From contig CAZVAQ010000001.1 of assembly GCA_964625145.1 (NCBI GenBank), forward strand, positions 1 through 64,000: a stretch of 64,000 bases of DNA, read 5' to 3'. Within the stretch, counting starts at the first letter, position 1. Each line of letters opens with the position of its first letter. Source of the stretch: CAYTRP01 sp964625145 (GTDB lineage Bacteria; Sumerlaeota; Sumerlaeia; SLMS01; JAHLLQ01). The notes under the pieces were generated by a model, which ran no database searches, was not told the origin of the DNA, and saw only the letters and a list, made by a program, of their open reading frames with translations. The translations under genes were made by a program, and so were the position numbers. Shown one piece after another: positions 18,810 to 27,625 of the stretch.

Positions 18810-19988
18810 ATGAACGTTTCCATTTTGGGCCCTGATTCGAATGTGTTGGCGGTTGGGTTGATGTCGGGGACGTCGGCGGATGGGATTGATGCGGTATTGG
18901 TGAGGATTGCGGGGGCCGGGAGTGCGACAAGGGTCGAGACGATTGCGTTCGAGTCGTATCCGTTTTCTGATGGATTAAGAGAGCGGATCCTGAAGTGCAT
19001 GGACACGGGCTGGGTCGGGGACATTTGCGAGTTGAATGTGCTGCTCGGAAGGACCTATGGAGATGCGGTGTCGAGGCTGTTGAAGTCGGCCGGGGTCTCC
19101 CCCGCCGATGTGGCGTTTGTGGCAAGTCATGGGCAGACGGTGTATCACATTCCGCGTGGACAACAGCAGGCGTGCAGCTCACTGCAGTTGGGGGATGGCA
19201 GTTCGATCGCAGAGATGACAGGCATCCTGACCGTGACGGATTTTCGCCTGGCGGACATCGCGGCGGGAGGGGAAGGGGCGCCGCTGGTGCCGTTCTTCGA
19301 TCGGTTGGTGTTCATGAAGCCGGGCGTGCGACGGGTTCTGGTGAACATTGGGGGCGTTGGAAATATTTCGTTGGTGGCGGATGGCGAACCGCTGGTGGCG
19401 TTCGACACGGGGCCGGGCAATGCACCACTGGATTTGGTGGCAGCGACAACCGATCCGTCATTGACGCACGATCCTGGCGGATCATTGGCAATGAAGGGTC
19501 GCGTGGATGAGGCGTTGCTGGCGGAGTTGCTGGCACATCCGTATTTCGCGGCGCCTCCGCCAAAGTCCACAGGGCGCGAGTTGTTCGGCCGCGAGTTTGT
19601 GGATGCGCTGCTCAAGCAATGGGAAGGGAGGCGTCTGGAGGATCTGCTGGCGACGCTGACGGCGCTGACCGCGCGTTCGATTGCCAATGGGATTCGCAGC
19701 CATCTGCCGAGAGGGAATGCAATTGATGAGGTCATCGTCTCCGGTGGCGGCATCCACAACCGCACCTTGATGGGAATGTTGCGCGAGGCATTGGCGCCGG
19801 CGCGGGTTGGCACTTCTGATGAACACGGTGTTGCCTCTGACGCGAAGGAGGCCATTGCGTTTGCAGTGTTGGGGAATCAGTTGATGCATGCCTTGGCGGG
19901 CAACTTGCCAGAGGCAACAGGCGCGCGGCATCCGGCGCTGTTGGGGAAGATCAGTTTGCCGTATAGCGGGATGATGTCAGGCGCGTGA
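18810..19988 (+). CDS. anmK: Anhydro-N-acetylmuramic acid kinase
   Basis: 392 residues. It converts 1,6-anhydro-MurNAc released from the cell wall into MurNAc-6-phosphate, a step of peptidoglycan recycling. Motifs: AVGLMSGTSADGIDAVLV near the N-terminus, ASHGQTVYH, VNIGGVGNISLV, FDTGPGNAPLD and SGGGIHNRTLM. The ATG at 18810 is preferred to a TTG 15 bases upstream because GGAAGG lies at proper distance. The next gene, convergent, encodes an LD-carboxypeptidase of related function. Confidence 0.93.
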   Translation: MNVSILGPDSNVLAVGLMSGTSADGIDAVLVRIAGAGSATRVETIAFESYPFSDGLRERILKCMDTGWVGDICELNVLLGRTYGDAVSRLLKSAGVSPADVAFVASHGQTVYHIPRGQQQACSSLQLGDGSSIAEMTGILTVTDFRLADIAAGGEGAPLVPFFDRLVFMKPGVRRVLVNIGGVGNISLVADGEPLVAFDTGPGNAPLDLVAATTDPSLTHDPGGSLAMKGRVDEALLAELLAHPYFAAPPPKSTGRELFGREFVDALLKQWEGRRLEDLLATLTALTARSIANGIRSHLPRGNAIDEVIVSGGGIHNRTLMGMLREALAPARVGTSDEHGVASDAKEAIAFAVLGNQLMHALAGNLPEATGARHPALLGKISLPYSGMMSGA

Positions 19989-20282
19989 TTATGTGCAGGC
20001 GAAACGGCTGAACCACGTTCCTTTCACGTCCTTCCTTCGCATTCTTTGATTACATTACTACTTGAGTGAATCTCAGAATAGAGTAGCTGGGGCAACCTGC
20101 ATGTCCGTCAAAGCGGATACATCGTGAGGGTGGGCGCCAAGCGCGCCAGCCTCACGCTCCACCCTCGAGTCAATTGCCTCAAGAAGAGCGTCATGGGCAA
20201 GATGCCCGTGCTACTTTTAGTGGGTGACTTCCTGCCATCTTGCAATCAGCCCACTTCAGAGTCTATCTCTTGGCTAAATGCA
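19989..20282. other. Convergent intergenic region with stacked hairpins
   Basis: No gene is seen. Two structured segments are present: an inverted repeat with outer arms GTGAGG/CCTCAC (20124-20155) enclosing GGCGC/GCGCC, and a small ATGGGCA-AGA-TGCCCGT hairpin (20193-20209) followed by GCTACTTTTAG. They may terminate anmK and the LD-carboxypeptidase gene, or be dispersed palindromic repeats. Confidence 0.55.
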
Positions 20283-21332
20283 TCACTCTTCTGCGACTGG
20301 TGATTCCAGTAGCCGCACTGTGGGGCCGGCGGTGTCCACTTCGGCGAGGATGCCGACGGGGAGGACGGCGTTCTCAATAATGTGGCCAACCGGGAAGTCT
20401 ATGAGCACGGGATACTGGCGCGCGCCAAAGTAGCGATCGAAGACTGCCGCATAGGTTGATTGGCTATCGTCCTGCTTCTCAGCGTCTCGGTCACGGAAAT
20501 CGCCGAGGATGACGGCAGCCGGGTTGTCGAGCTTTCCGCCCAACTCCAGAGTGCAAAGCATGCGATCGACGCGATAAGGCGCTTCGTTCACGTCTTCCAG
20601 GAAGAGAATCCTGCCATCCGTCTCGATTTCGTAGGGCGTACCCATGAGCCCCGCAACAAGGCTGAGATTGCCTCCGATAAGCCGGCCCGAAGCGCGGCCA
20701 TGCACGAGGGCGCGCGTGTCGAGGGAGATGCTTTCCAGGTCGTACTGGATGGGAGTGGGCTCAGGGCTGACTCCTTGTGCGCCGGTGGTGCGAAGCAGGA
20801 TGCGCTCGGCGGTTTGCCCGGCGAACGAGCGGTCAACGCCGTCGCGCTGCAGCATGAAGATGATGTTTGGTCCGTGATAGGTCACGACGCCGGCGCGCTT
20901 GTTGATGGCCAGGTGCAGGGCGGTGATGTCGCTGAATCCCATCATGGGCTTTGGATTGGCGCGGATGGCTTCGTAGTCTAGCCGGTCGAGGATGCGCATG
21001 GCGCCATAGCCGCCAGTGACGGGCAGGATGGCGTCAACCTCCGGGTCGAGCCATGCTTCCATGAATGTGGTGGCGCGGGTCTCGTCGTCACCGGCCAGAT
21101 AACCGGCGCGCTGCGTCACATTGGGCTTTCGGACCACTTGGAATCCCAGTTCCAGCAGGGTGGTCTCTGCGTTGTCGACAAGTTCATTGGATGCCGGCGA
21201 TGCGGGCGCCACCAGGGCGATGGTGTCCCCCAGTTGGATCGCGCGGGGCTTGATGAGTTCGCGTTCGGATTCGGCCCTGACAACAGCCGTACCGAGCAGC
21301 ATGGCGCAGAGAAGGACGAACGTGCCGTTCAA
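20283..21332 (-). CDS. Exported S66-family LD-carboxypeptidase
   Basis: 349 residues if translation starts at the TTG at 21332, whose TTGA overlaps the stop of the upstream gene. The N-terminus NGTFVLLCAMLLGTAVVRA is a signal peptide. A later ATG (CAMLLG) would shorten it. The S66 fold is complete: LGDTIALVAPASPA at the start, nucleophile region MMGFSDITALH, Glu in LFLEDVNEAPYRVDRML, and the C-terminal catalytic His in FPVGHIIENAVLP. S66 enzymes remove the terminal D-Ala from murein tetrapeptides. Cytoplasmic LdcA has no signal peptide, so this copy should act in the envelope. Some S66 relatives (MccF) cleave other amides. Confidence 0.87.
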   Translation of the reverse strand: MNGTFVLLCAMLLGTAVVRAESERELIKPRAIQLGDTIALVAPASPASNELVDNAETTLLELGFQVVRKPNVTQRAGYLAGDDETRATTFMEAWLDPEVDAILPVTGGYGAMRILDRLDYEAIRANPKPMMGFSDITALHLAINKRAGVVTYHGPNIIFMLQRDGVDRSFAGQTAERILLRTTGAQGVSPEPTPIQYDLESISLDTRALVHGRASGRLIGGNLSLVAGLMGTPYEIETDGRILFLEDVNEAPYRVDRMLCTLELGGKLDNPAAVILGDFRDRDAEKQDDSQSTYAAVFDRYFGARQYPVLIDFPVGHIIENAVLPVGILAEVDTAGPTVRLLESPVAEE

Positions 21333-21640
21333 GGATTGGGTTTTCCCTTCGTGGTGGTGTTGGCTCCGGTCGAGATGTACCACCCGGCGGCAATGCCGAG
21401 GGCGACCGCAAGGACAAGCTGGATGAGGGCGCTCCATACGGAGGCAAAGCCGATTAGCTCGAAGAGCAGATGCTGAATCCCCCAGAGCAGCAGGAGAAGC
21501 GGGCCCACGGCGCCAAGGGCGATGGCTTGGCGCGGAGCGGGCAGGCGGCCCCTGAGCACCCACGCAAGGGCGGGCGTCGCGATGGCAAACACCACGAGGG
21601 CGACGGTCACGTTGAGCGGGTCGAGAAGCAGGCGAATCAT
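21329..21640 (-). CDS. Small membrane protein of unknown function
   Basis: 103 residues with about three hydrophobic helices (LLLDPLNVTVALVVFAIATP, AIALGAVGPLLLLLWGIQHL, and IQLVLAVALGIAAGWYI). It ends in a short polar tail. No family is recognised. Its stop overlaps the start of the exported LD-carboxypeptidase gene, so the two are probably cotranslated and may work together in the envelope. Confidence 0.65.
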   Translation of the reverse strand: MIRLLLDPLNVTVALVVFAIATPALAWVLRGRLPAPRQAIALGAVGPLLLLLWGIQHLLFELIGFASVWSALIQLVLAVALGIAAGWYISTGANTTTKGKPNP

Positions 21641-21762
21641 GTCCCGAGTAGCCCCAGAGTCCGGGGTTCAGGCAAGGGTCTTTGTGAAGCGGCTCAGGAT
21701 TCCCTTTGCAGTACCAAAGCCGGAGCCGCCAAAAGGGCGATGCCCTTCGACGGAGAGTCTGC

Positions 21763-22470
21763 ATGCGAATCGTTCAGCCCCCAGCCCCTACTGCCCCGTG
21801 CGAGAAATGCCGCGGTCTTGGCCTGATCATGGCCGAAGACGGATCGGTGTCCCGGTGCGATTGCGGGCAATGGGAGGAGCTGCAGCGACAGGAACGGTAC
21901 CGCGAGGCGCGGATCCCGCAGAAATTCCGCAACAAGTCGCTGCGCACCTTTGAGGTGAAGGGGCCCGACAATCGCCGGCGCGACGCCCGGGAGTTTGCCC
22001 AGAGCTATGCGATGGCTTTTCAGCCGGGCATGGAGAAGGGGCTTCTGCTGCGGGGGAACACCGGCACCGGGAAGACCCACCTGGCGGTCGGGATCCTGAT
22101 GGAGGTGCTCGACCGGGGATTCCATGGGATCTACTGCAATGTGACGGACCTGCTGGATCGGCTGCGGGGATCGTACCGGCAGGGGGCGGACGAGGAGGAG
22201 GCGGAGATCCTGGCAGACATGGAAGGAGCGGAGTTGCTCGTGCTCGACGATCTGGGGGCGGAGAAGGCAACCGATTGGGTGCGCGACCGTTTGTACCTGA
22301 TCGTCAATCGGCGGTACGAGAACTCGAAGCCGCTGATTGTGACGACTAATTGCGACGATGTCGAGTTGAGGGATCGCGTGGGGCCCCGAATCGTCTCGCG
22401 GTTGTATGAGATGTGCGCACCGGTGGACAAGTTCCCCGAGGAGGACTATCGCTACGCCCGCCTGAGATGA
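21763..22470 (+). CDS. DnaC/IstB-like AAA+ ATPase, putative helicase loader
   Basis: 235 residues from the ATG at 21763, preceded by GGAGAG. An N-terminal zinc-finger-like set (CEKC ... CDC, residues 13-34) precedes an AAA+ domain with Walker A GNTGTGKTHLAVG (about 102-114) and Walker B ELLVLDDLGAE (about 157-167). The DnaC-type arginine region VGPRIVSRLYEM follows. DnaC/DnaI-like proteins load the replicative helicase, while IstB relatives serve transposons. No transposase gene is nearby, and priA and dprA lie within 5 kb, so helicase loading is the better guess. Confidence 0.83.
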   Translation: MRIVQPPAPTAPCEKCRGLGLIMAEDGSVSRCDCGQWEELQRQERYREARIPQKFRNKSLRTFEVKGPDNRRRDAREFAQSYAMAFQPGMEKGLLLRGNTGTGKTHLAVGILMEVLDRGFHGIYCNVTDLLDRLRGSYRQGADEEEAEILADMEGAELLVLDDLGAEKATDWVRDRLYLIVNRRYENSKPLIVTTNCDDVELRDRVGPRIVSRLYEMCAPVDKFPEEDYRYARLR

Positions 22471-22475
22471 TTGTT

Positions 22476-22501
22476 CTGCAAGTGTGTGGTTTCACTTGCA
22501 G
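22476..22501. promoter_or_regulatory. Inverted repeat upstream of rex
   Basis: Arms CTGCAAGTG (22476-22484) and CACTTGCAG (22493-22501) pair perfectly over 9 bp around an 8-base spacer, 66 bases before rex and 5 bases after the DnaC-like gene stop. It could be an autoregulatory Rex operator, though it matches the usual TTGTGAA-N4-TTCACAA only loosely. It could instead be a weak terminator, though it lacks a T-run. Confidence 0.45.
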
Positions 22502-22566
22502 CGGCTGTCAGGGTGGGTTGATTCAGGATCGAGCGCCGCGAAAGCCAAGGGAAGCCAATTTACCAC

Positions 22567-23238
22567 ATGTCAGACGTCACACGAAGCCCTTCATCAACCA
22601 ACGGATCAACAAACGGCACGGACTCGCGCCGCATTCCGAAGGCAGTCGTGAAGCGGTTGTCGCTTTACTCGCGCGTGTTGCAGAACCTGGAGCGCGACAA
22701 GGTTGACAAGGTCAGTTCCAACGAGTTGGCAGAGTTGCTGGGCTTGAACTCGGCACAAGTGCGAAAGGATCTGGCGACGTTCGGGCAGTTCGGCATTCCG
22801 GGCTATGGCTATCAGGTGTCGGATCTTCGGCGTCGCATCAAGTCAATCCTGGGGACTGACCGCGAGATCGCCGTGGCCCTGATCGGCGTGGGTCACCTGG
22901 GCACGGCGCTGCTATCCTATGGCGGCTTCCAGCGCCAAGGGTTCCGCGTGATGTGTGCGTTTGACATCGCCATCAACGAAGCCGAGCACAAGCGGCTGCC
23001 GGTGAAGGTACACTTGATCGACGAGTTGGAGGATCGCCTGCTGGAGTACGGGGTAGAGTTGGCGATCCTGACCGTGCCGCAGGATGCGGCTCAAACCGTC
23101 ACCGACCGGTTGGTGGAAGCGGGTATCACGGCGATCCTGAACTTTGTCCCGACGCGCCTGCGCACGCCGGATCATGTGCATGTGCACTATGTGGATCTTG
23201 CCATCGAGATGGAGACGCTCAGCTTTCACCTGAAGTAA
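22567..23238 (+). CDS. rex: Redox-sensing transcriptional repressor Rex
   Basis: 223 residues. An N-terminal winged helix (about 24-80) includes AVVKRLSLYSRVLQNL and SNELAELLGLNSAQVRKDLA, with the Rex signature FGIPGYGYQV. A Rossmann NAD(H) domain follows (VALIGVGHLGTALL, about 97-110). Rex releases DNA when NADH/NAD+ rises and usually controls fermentative and respiratory genes. Its 3' end overlaps the convergent gene at 23219 by 20 bases. The N-terminal 20 residues are a Ser/Thr/Asn-rich extension not needed for the fold. Confidence 0.95.
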   Translation: MSDVTRSPSSTNGSTNGTDSRRIPKAVVKRLSLYSRVLQNLERDKVDKVSSNELAELLGLNSAQVRKDLATFGQFGIPGYGYQVSDLRRRIKSILGTDREIAVALIGVGHLGTALLSYGGFQRQGFRVMCAFDIAINEAEHKRLPVKVHLIDELEDRLLEYGVELAILTVPQDAAQTVTDRLVEAGITAILNFVPTRLRTPDHVHVHYVDLAIEMETLSFHLK

Positions 23239-24520
23239 TGGTTTCGGGATCGGGCGACGATTGCAGTTCAGGATCCGGTGTCCCCACTTCGCGAGCGCTG
23301 AGAGTCTCCGGACTGACCACCTTCCAACCACCTGCGGGGGGAATGGCTGGTGGAGCCGAGCCGATGCGTTTCATGTATTGCTGATAACGGCGGGTCTGGG
23401 CGCGCTTTTCCAGCGGTAGATCCGCCAGTTCCTCTTCGCGCATGCGGTAGTAGAGCTCCCAGTACGGGACGGCTCTCTGCATGTCGCGAGGGTATTGGGC
23501 GGGCTGGGTCGTCTCCCCCGCACCCCACCATTGATACATGAGCCACGAGCGGATGAACATGGCCTCGTACTGGCGGGAGATAACGCGCTTCAGCCACAAC
23601 ACCACCAGGGCTCCGCCCACTGCGGCGAGCATCCAGATGGTGTAGCCGAAGTGGAATGATACGTCCAAGCCGCCGAAACCAAGAGTCATCATGCCAAAGA
23701 AGGCGAGGAGGCTGATACCGGCGAAGACGATGCCGGTGACCGCTGACCCCAGTCCGGACAAGCCAATCACCAGGGAGGTCATGGTGACAAAGTTGACCAT
23801 GGCGGCACGGAGCAACGGCACACGAGGCAGTGCGTGTGCCGCGAACATCCAATGCGCCAGGCGGATGGATTCGAAATGGAACCATGCCATCACCCATGGC
23901 GAGATGATGATGGTAAGGAGCGTCAGCCAACCAGCGGGATGTCCAATCACCATCAGGGGGTCCAAATTGGCCGTCCGGAATGCATTGCTCAATTCCACGA
24001 GGTGGGGAATGCAGATCACGGTCTCGATGGCAGCAAAAACAATGAGCAATCGTAGCCATGTACGAATTGTACCAGATGCAAAGATTCCGCCAAGTACTGA
24101 CGGTTCGAGGGGGACGAGGCTGAGCTCCTCGACCTGGGCGGGATTCATGCGCCACCGGCGGGCCATGTTAAGGCCGGAAAGCAGCCCGAACACGAAGATC
24201 AAGTAATCGAAGACAAAGACACGGATCACGGCGCCAAACAGGTAGACCCCGCCCACCACCACAGACGTCCACAGGCTGAACAGGGCATAGAGTACCAGGA
24301 TGCCCAGAAATCCAAGGCCCGGAATGATCCAGTTGAAGACGGATCGTCCCTCCACGGCGAGGAAGCACTTGAGTGCATCGCGGCCGGTGCCGAAGCCCCT
24401 CCGGACGCCGACCAGCCAATCCTCGAACTGGCGGACGGAGGACCAGATTGTGGCGTGGATGTCTTGAGGTTGTCCTTCGCTCATGTTGGATTCCCGGATC
24501 CACGGATTGGAGATGCTCAC
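23219..24520 (-). CDS. Polytopic membrane protein, possibly ABC-2-like
   Basis: 433 residues with about eight hydrophobic segments between residues 60 and 330, then a basic, Pro-rich cytoplasmic tail. The loop NPAQVEELSLVPLEPSVLGG resembles the cytoplasmic EEL-x-L-x-PL loop of ABC-2-type permeases, but no ATPase gene is adjacent, so transport is only a guess. A GTG at 24520 forms a GTGA overlap with the priA stop. An ATG at 24484 (MSEGQPQ) is an alternative start. It is the last gene of the dprA-priA operon. Confidence 0.65.
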   Translation of the reverse strand: MSISNPWIRESNMSEGQPQDIHATIWSSVRQFEDWLVGVRRGFGTGRDALKCFLAVEGRSVFNWIIPGLGFLGILVLYALFSLWTSVVVGGVYLFGAVIRVFVFDYLIFVFGLLSGLNMARRWRMNPAQVEELSLVPLEPSVLGGIFASGTIRTWLRLLIVFAAIETVICIPHLVELSNAFRTANLDPLMVIGHPAGWLTLLTIIISPWVMAWFHFESIRLAHWMFAAHALPRVPLLRAAMVNFVTMTSLVIGLSGLGSAVTGIVFAGISLLAFFGMMTLGFGGLDVSFHFGYTIWMLAAVGGALVVLWLKRVISRQYEAMFIRSWLMYQWWGAGETTQPAQYPRDMQRAVPYWELYYRMREEELADLPLEKRAQTRRYQQYMKRIGSAPPAIPPAGGWKVVSPETLSAREVGTPDPELQSSPDPETITSGES

Positions 24521-26814
24521 ATAAGGTCAACCGGGTCGACGTCGACGGCAACACGAGTCGTTCGATGTGGGTCAAACTCGGGGTCGGTCAGGGCCGACCG
24601 GAGGAGGGCGCGGGCGATGTGCCCACGCTGGGAGCGTAGCAGGATGCGGTATCGAAATCGCCCTGCCAACCGCGAGATGGGGGCGATGGTGGGACCGGAG
24701 AGCTTGACGCCATAGAAACCGGGGGATTTGCCCTTCCGCCAAAGGAGGTTGCCAAGCATGCGGCCGGCCTTCCAGGCGCGGTCGCGATCTTCGTGGCTGA
24801 TGGTGACCGCGATGAGCCGCGACCATGGTGGGAATCCCAACTGCCTGCGGCGGCGGAGTTCCTCGGTGTAGAAGGCGCGATAGTCATGGGTGGTGGCGTG
24901 CTTGATCGCCGAGTGCCGCGGCATGAAGGTCTGGAAGATGACCTCGCCGTCGGCCTCGCGGCCGGAACGTCCAGCGACTTGTGTGAGCAGGGTGAATGTT
25001 CTCTCCTCCGCTCGAAAGTCGGGAAGGAACAGCCCCTGGTCGCACAGGACGACGCCGACGAGTGTCACGCGTTCGAGGTGCAATCCCTTCGCGATCATCT
25101 GCGTGCCGAGAATGATGTCGGCCTCGCCGGCGCTGATGCTGCGCCATGCTCCTTCAAAGGCGCCCTTGCGGCCCATCGTGTCCATGTCGAAGCGGATGAC
25201 GCGGGCGGTGGGGAACGCGGCGACGAGTTCCTCCTCGGCACGTTGTGTGCCGGTGCCGACGGTGATCATGCCCTCCGCGCCACAACCGGGACAGGTGACG
25301 GGAAGCGTCTCCTTGCGCCCGCAGAAATGGCAACGCAGTTCGAAGTCGCTGCGGACATGAGCCTTCTCCGCCTGCTCAAACAGATCCAACTCCCCCGCCT
25401 CCTGCTCCTTGCGCGGCGGCCCGCGGCGATGAATGGTCATGGCCACGTCGTCATCGGGACACTTGGCCACCCACTTGCACTTGGGACAGAAGAGAAAGTT
25501 GGAGAAGCCGCGGCGATTGAGGAGCAGCAGTGATTGCTCGCCGCGTTGCAGGCGCAGGTTGATGGCTTCGCGCAGGGGCTGGGAGAGCTTCATGTAGCTC
25601 CCCTGTTGCTCGATCTCGGCGCCGAGATCGACTACGGACACGGGAGGGAGGGCGCGTTCGCGCGGGCGCTCCTTCAGTTCCATCAAGCGGTACTTGCCCG
25701 TCTCGGCATTGCGAAATGATTCCATGGAAGGGGTCGCGCTGCCGAGGACGACGGGAATTCCCAGCCGTTGTGCCCGGATGATGGCAACGTCGCGCGCGTG
25801 ATAGCGTGGAGTCTCGGCCTGCTTGTAGCTCCCTTCGTGTTCCTCGTCGACGACGATGAGACCAAGGTTTGGCAACGCCACGAAGACGGCGGAACGCGGG
25901 CCGATCACGAGCCGGATCTCGCCCTTGTTGATGCGGTTCCATAGGTGCAGCTTCTCGCGCCGCGTGACCTGGCTATGAAAGACACCCACCATTCCGCCGA
26001 AGCGACGCTCGAATCGCTCGACGGCTTGCGGCGTGAGGGAAATTTCCGGCACGAGGCAAAGCGCCGTGCGTCCAATGGCGAGGACCTCCGCCATGGCACG
26101 CAGATAGACCTCTGTCTTGCCGCTTCCGGTGATGCCGAACAGCAGGAAGACCTCGAAGCGGGGATGGTGCGCGGCGTCGAGGATGTCGCGTAGCGCGGGA
26201 GCCTGTTCCTTCGTGAGTTCCGGCGGTGGCTCTGGCGTGAAGGCGGTTTGCTTCGGCCTGCCGCCGTCATCGGGGATGAGGACCTCCAGTGCGGCGAGAC
26301 GGTCGATGACACTGGAGGAGACACGTACAAGCCGCGCAAGAGCCGCACGCGTGCCGGCGGGAAAGTCGAGCTTCTCCATATCCGCGCACGCCGCCAGTTG
26401 CTTTGGCGTCATGGAATCGCCGTGCGTAGTCATCCAATCGCGGCGCAGGCGAACGTGCCCCTCGGATGGGTCGCGGGTGTCGCTGAATCCAACCAGCGAC
26501 ATCGCCCCGAGCGCCTCGCCGCGCGTGCACATGTAGTATTCCGAGACGAACTCTGAGAGCGAAAGAATCTCTGGCGAGATAGCGTAGGTACTGGAAACGC
26601 GGCGAGTGAGTGGCTTTGTGCCTTCAGGAAGTTCGGGCGCTTCACGCAGGCCGACCACGCAGCCAATCTGGACTTGGCGACCGAAAGGGCATTCGACCAG
26701 GCAGCCGATCTCCAGTGCGGGCGAGAGATCACTTGGCACTTGATAGGTGAAGGCCTCTGGCAATGGAAGGGCAAAGACGACGTCGGCGAGCATGTAAGGT
26801 GCGGAGTCGGTCAC
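24517..26814 (-). CDS. priA: Primosomal protein N', replication-restart helicase PriA
   Basis: 765 residues. The N-terminal DNA-binding domain begins DVVFALPLPEAFTYQVP. The SF2 helicase core follows with Walker A FGITGSGKTEVYLRAM, VVDEEHEGSYK, and QMIAKGLHLERVTLVG in the second lobe. The zinc region is unusual: CPKC (near 442), then CPDDD where CPxCD is expected, then CHFC (near 494) and CPGC (near 509). So one of the eight zinc cysteines is missing, and about 25 extra residues with an acidic patch (KEQEAGELDLFEQAEKAH) separate the two halves. The start overlaps the dprA stop (ATGA), indicating translational coupling. Confidence 0.95.
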   Translation of the reverse strand: MTDSAPYMLADVVFALPLPEAFTYQVPSDLSPALEIGCLVECPFGRQVQIGCVVGLREAPELPEGTKPLTRRVSSTYAISPEILSLSEFVSEYYMCTRGEALGAMSLVGFSDTRDPSEGHVRLRRDWMTTHGDSMTPKQLAACADMEKLDFPAGTRAALARLVRVSSSVIDRLAALEVLIPDDGGRPKQTAFTPEPPPELTKEQAPALRDILDAAHHPRFEVFLLFGITGSGKTEVYLRAMAEVLAIGRTALCLVPEISLTPQAVERFERRFGGMVGVFHSQVTRREKLHLWNRINKGEIRLVIGPRSAVFVALPNLGLIVVDEEHEGSYKQAETPRYHARDVAIIRAQRLGIPVVLGSATPSMESFRNAETGKYRLMELKERPRERALPPVSVVDLGAEIEQQGSYMKLSQPLREAINLRLQRGEQSLLLLNRRGFSNFLFCPKCKWVAKCPDDDVAMTIHRRGPPRKEQEAGELDLFEQAEKAHVRSDFELRCHFCGRKETLPVTCPGCGAEGMITVGTGTQRAEEELVAAFPTARVIRFDMDTMGRKGAFEGAWRSISAGEADIILGTQMIAKGLHLERVTLVGVVLCDQGLFLPDFRAEERTFTLLTQVAGRSGREADGEVIFQTFMPRHSAIKHATTHDYRAFYTEELRRRRQLGFPPWSRLIAVTISHEDRDRAWKAGRMLGNLLWRKGKSPGFYGVKLSGPTIAPISRLAGRFRYRILLRSQRGHIARALLRSALTDPEFDPHRTTRVAVDVDPVDLM

Positions 26815-27620
26815 GAGGAATCTGGCTCCGTGCCGTAAGTGGCTGTAGGCTCGCAGAAGCGCATTTGGCCGCTGGAATCCGCCTCGTCGCGGCGGGCGCC
26901 CTGGATTGTCGCGCGGACGATCTCAGCGTGTAGCGACGGGGAGAGGGCTTGCTCTGCGGAGAATAGACGGGCGCCACCACTGGCCAAGGTTTTGAGTGCC
27001 ATCTGCAGCCTTGCGTCCCGCGATTGAGTGTCGAGGACGTAGACGGGGCGGCTGAGGCGCTTTAGCTCCGAAAGTGTGTGGTTGGTGCCGCCGGAGATGC
27101 CAGTGGAACCGACGACACCGACATGGGCCAAGGCGGCGACAAGGCGGTTGCGAATGATCGGGTGGTTCTTGCGCGGGCGCTCATTGCGCTGAAATGGCGA
27201 GAGGAACAGGACCCGTTCCATGTCCCAGTCGATGTTCCACTCCCGACGCCAGATGGCCAGATCGATGTCCTCCAACCGGCACGGGAGAACGACAATGGTG
27301 CTGCCGCCCGCGGCCAGCGCCGCACGATGGGCGACACAATCGCTGCCAACGGCGCCGCCGCTGACGACCACGATGCCCTGGGCCGCGATACCCATGGCGA
27401 TGGCTTCCAGAGAGGCCAGGCCCCAGCCGGTGGCCACACGGCTGCCGACGAGGGCCGCTCTGGGCGAAAGTAGCAAACGAGGGTTGCCAACACCACGGAT
27501 GGGGCCGTTGAGGCCCGAGAGTTCCTGGGCCCACAGGAGCGGCTCCATGGCGGCTCCGAAGTCCGTGGCATCGTGGAAGGTGGGCTGCACGTCGGTCGCT
27601 CGCTTTGCCGGGGTGGACAA
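26811..27620 (-). CDS. dprA: DprA/Smf-like DNA-processing protein
   Basis: 269 residues from a TTG at 27620; an ATG at 27542 (MEPLLWAQ) is equally possible. The Rossmann-like DprA core is clear: LLSPRAALVGSRVATGWGLA, IVVVSGGAVGSDCVAHRAAL, GGSTIVVLPC and HPIIRNRLVAAL. DprA binds single-stranded DNA and loads RecA during natural transformation. The N-terminal SAM domain and C-terminal winged helix of longer homologues are absent. The stop overlaps the priA start. A strong hairpin lies only 6 bases upstream of the TTG. Confidence 0.83.
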   Translation of the reverse strand: MSTPAKRATDVQPTFHDATDFGAAMEPLLWAQELSGLNGPIRGVGNPRLLLSPRAALVGSRVATGWGLASLEAIAMGIAAQGIVVVSGGAVGSDCVAHRAALAAGGSTIVVLPCRLEDIDLAIWRREWNIDWDMERVLFLSPFQRNERPRKNHPIIRNRLVAALAHVGVVGSTGISGGTNHTLSELKRLSRPVYVLDTQSRDARLQMALKTLASGGARLFSAEQALSPSLHAEIVRATIQGARRDEADSSGQMRFCEPTATYGTEPDSS

Positions 27621-27625
27621 ATGAA

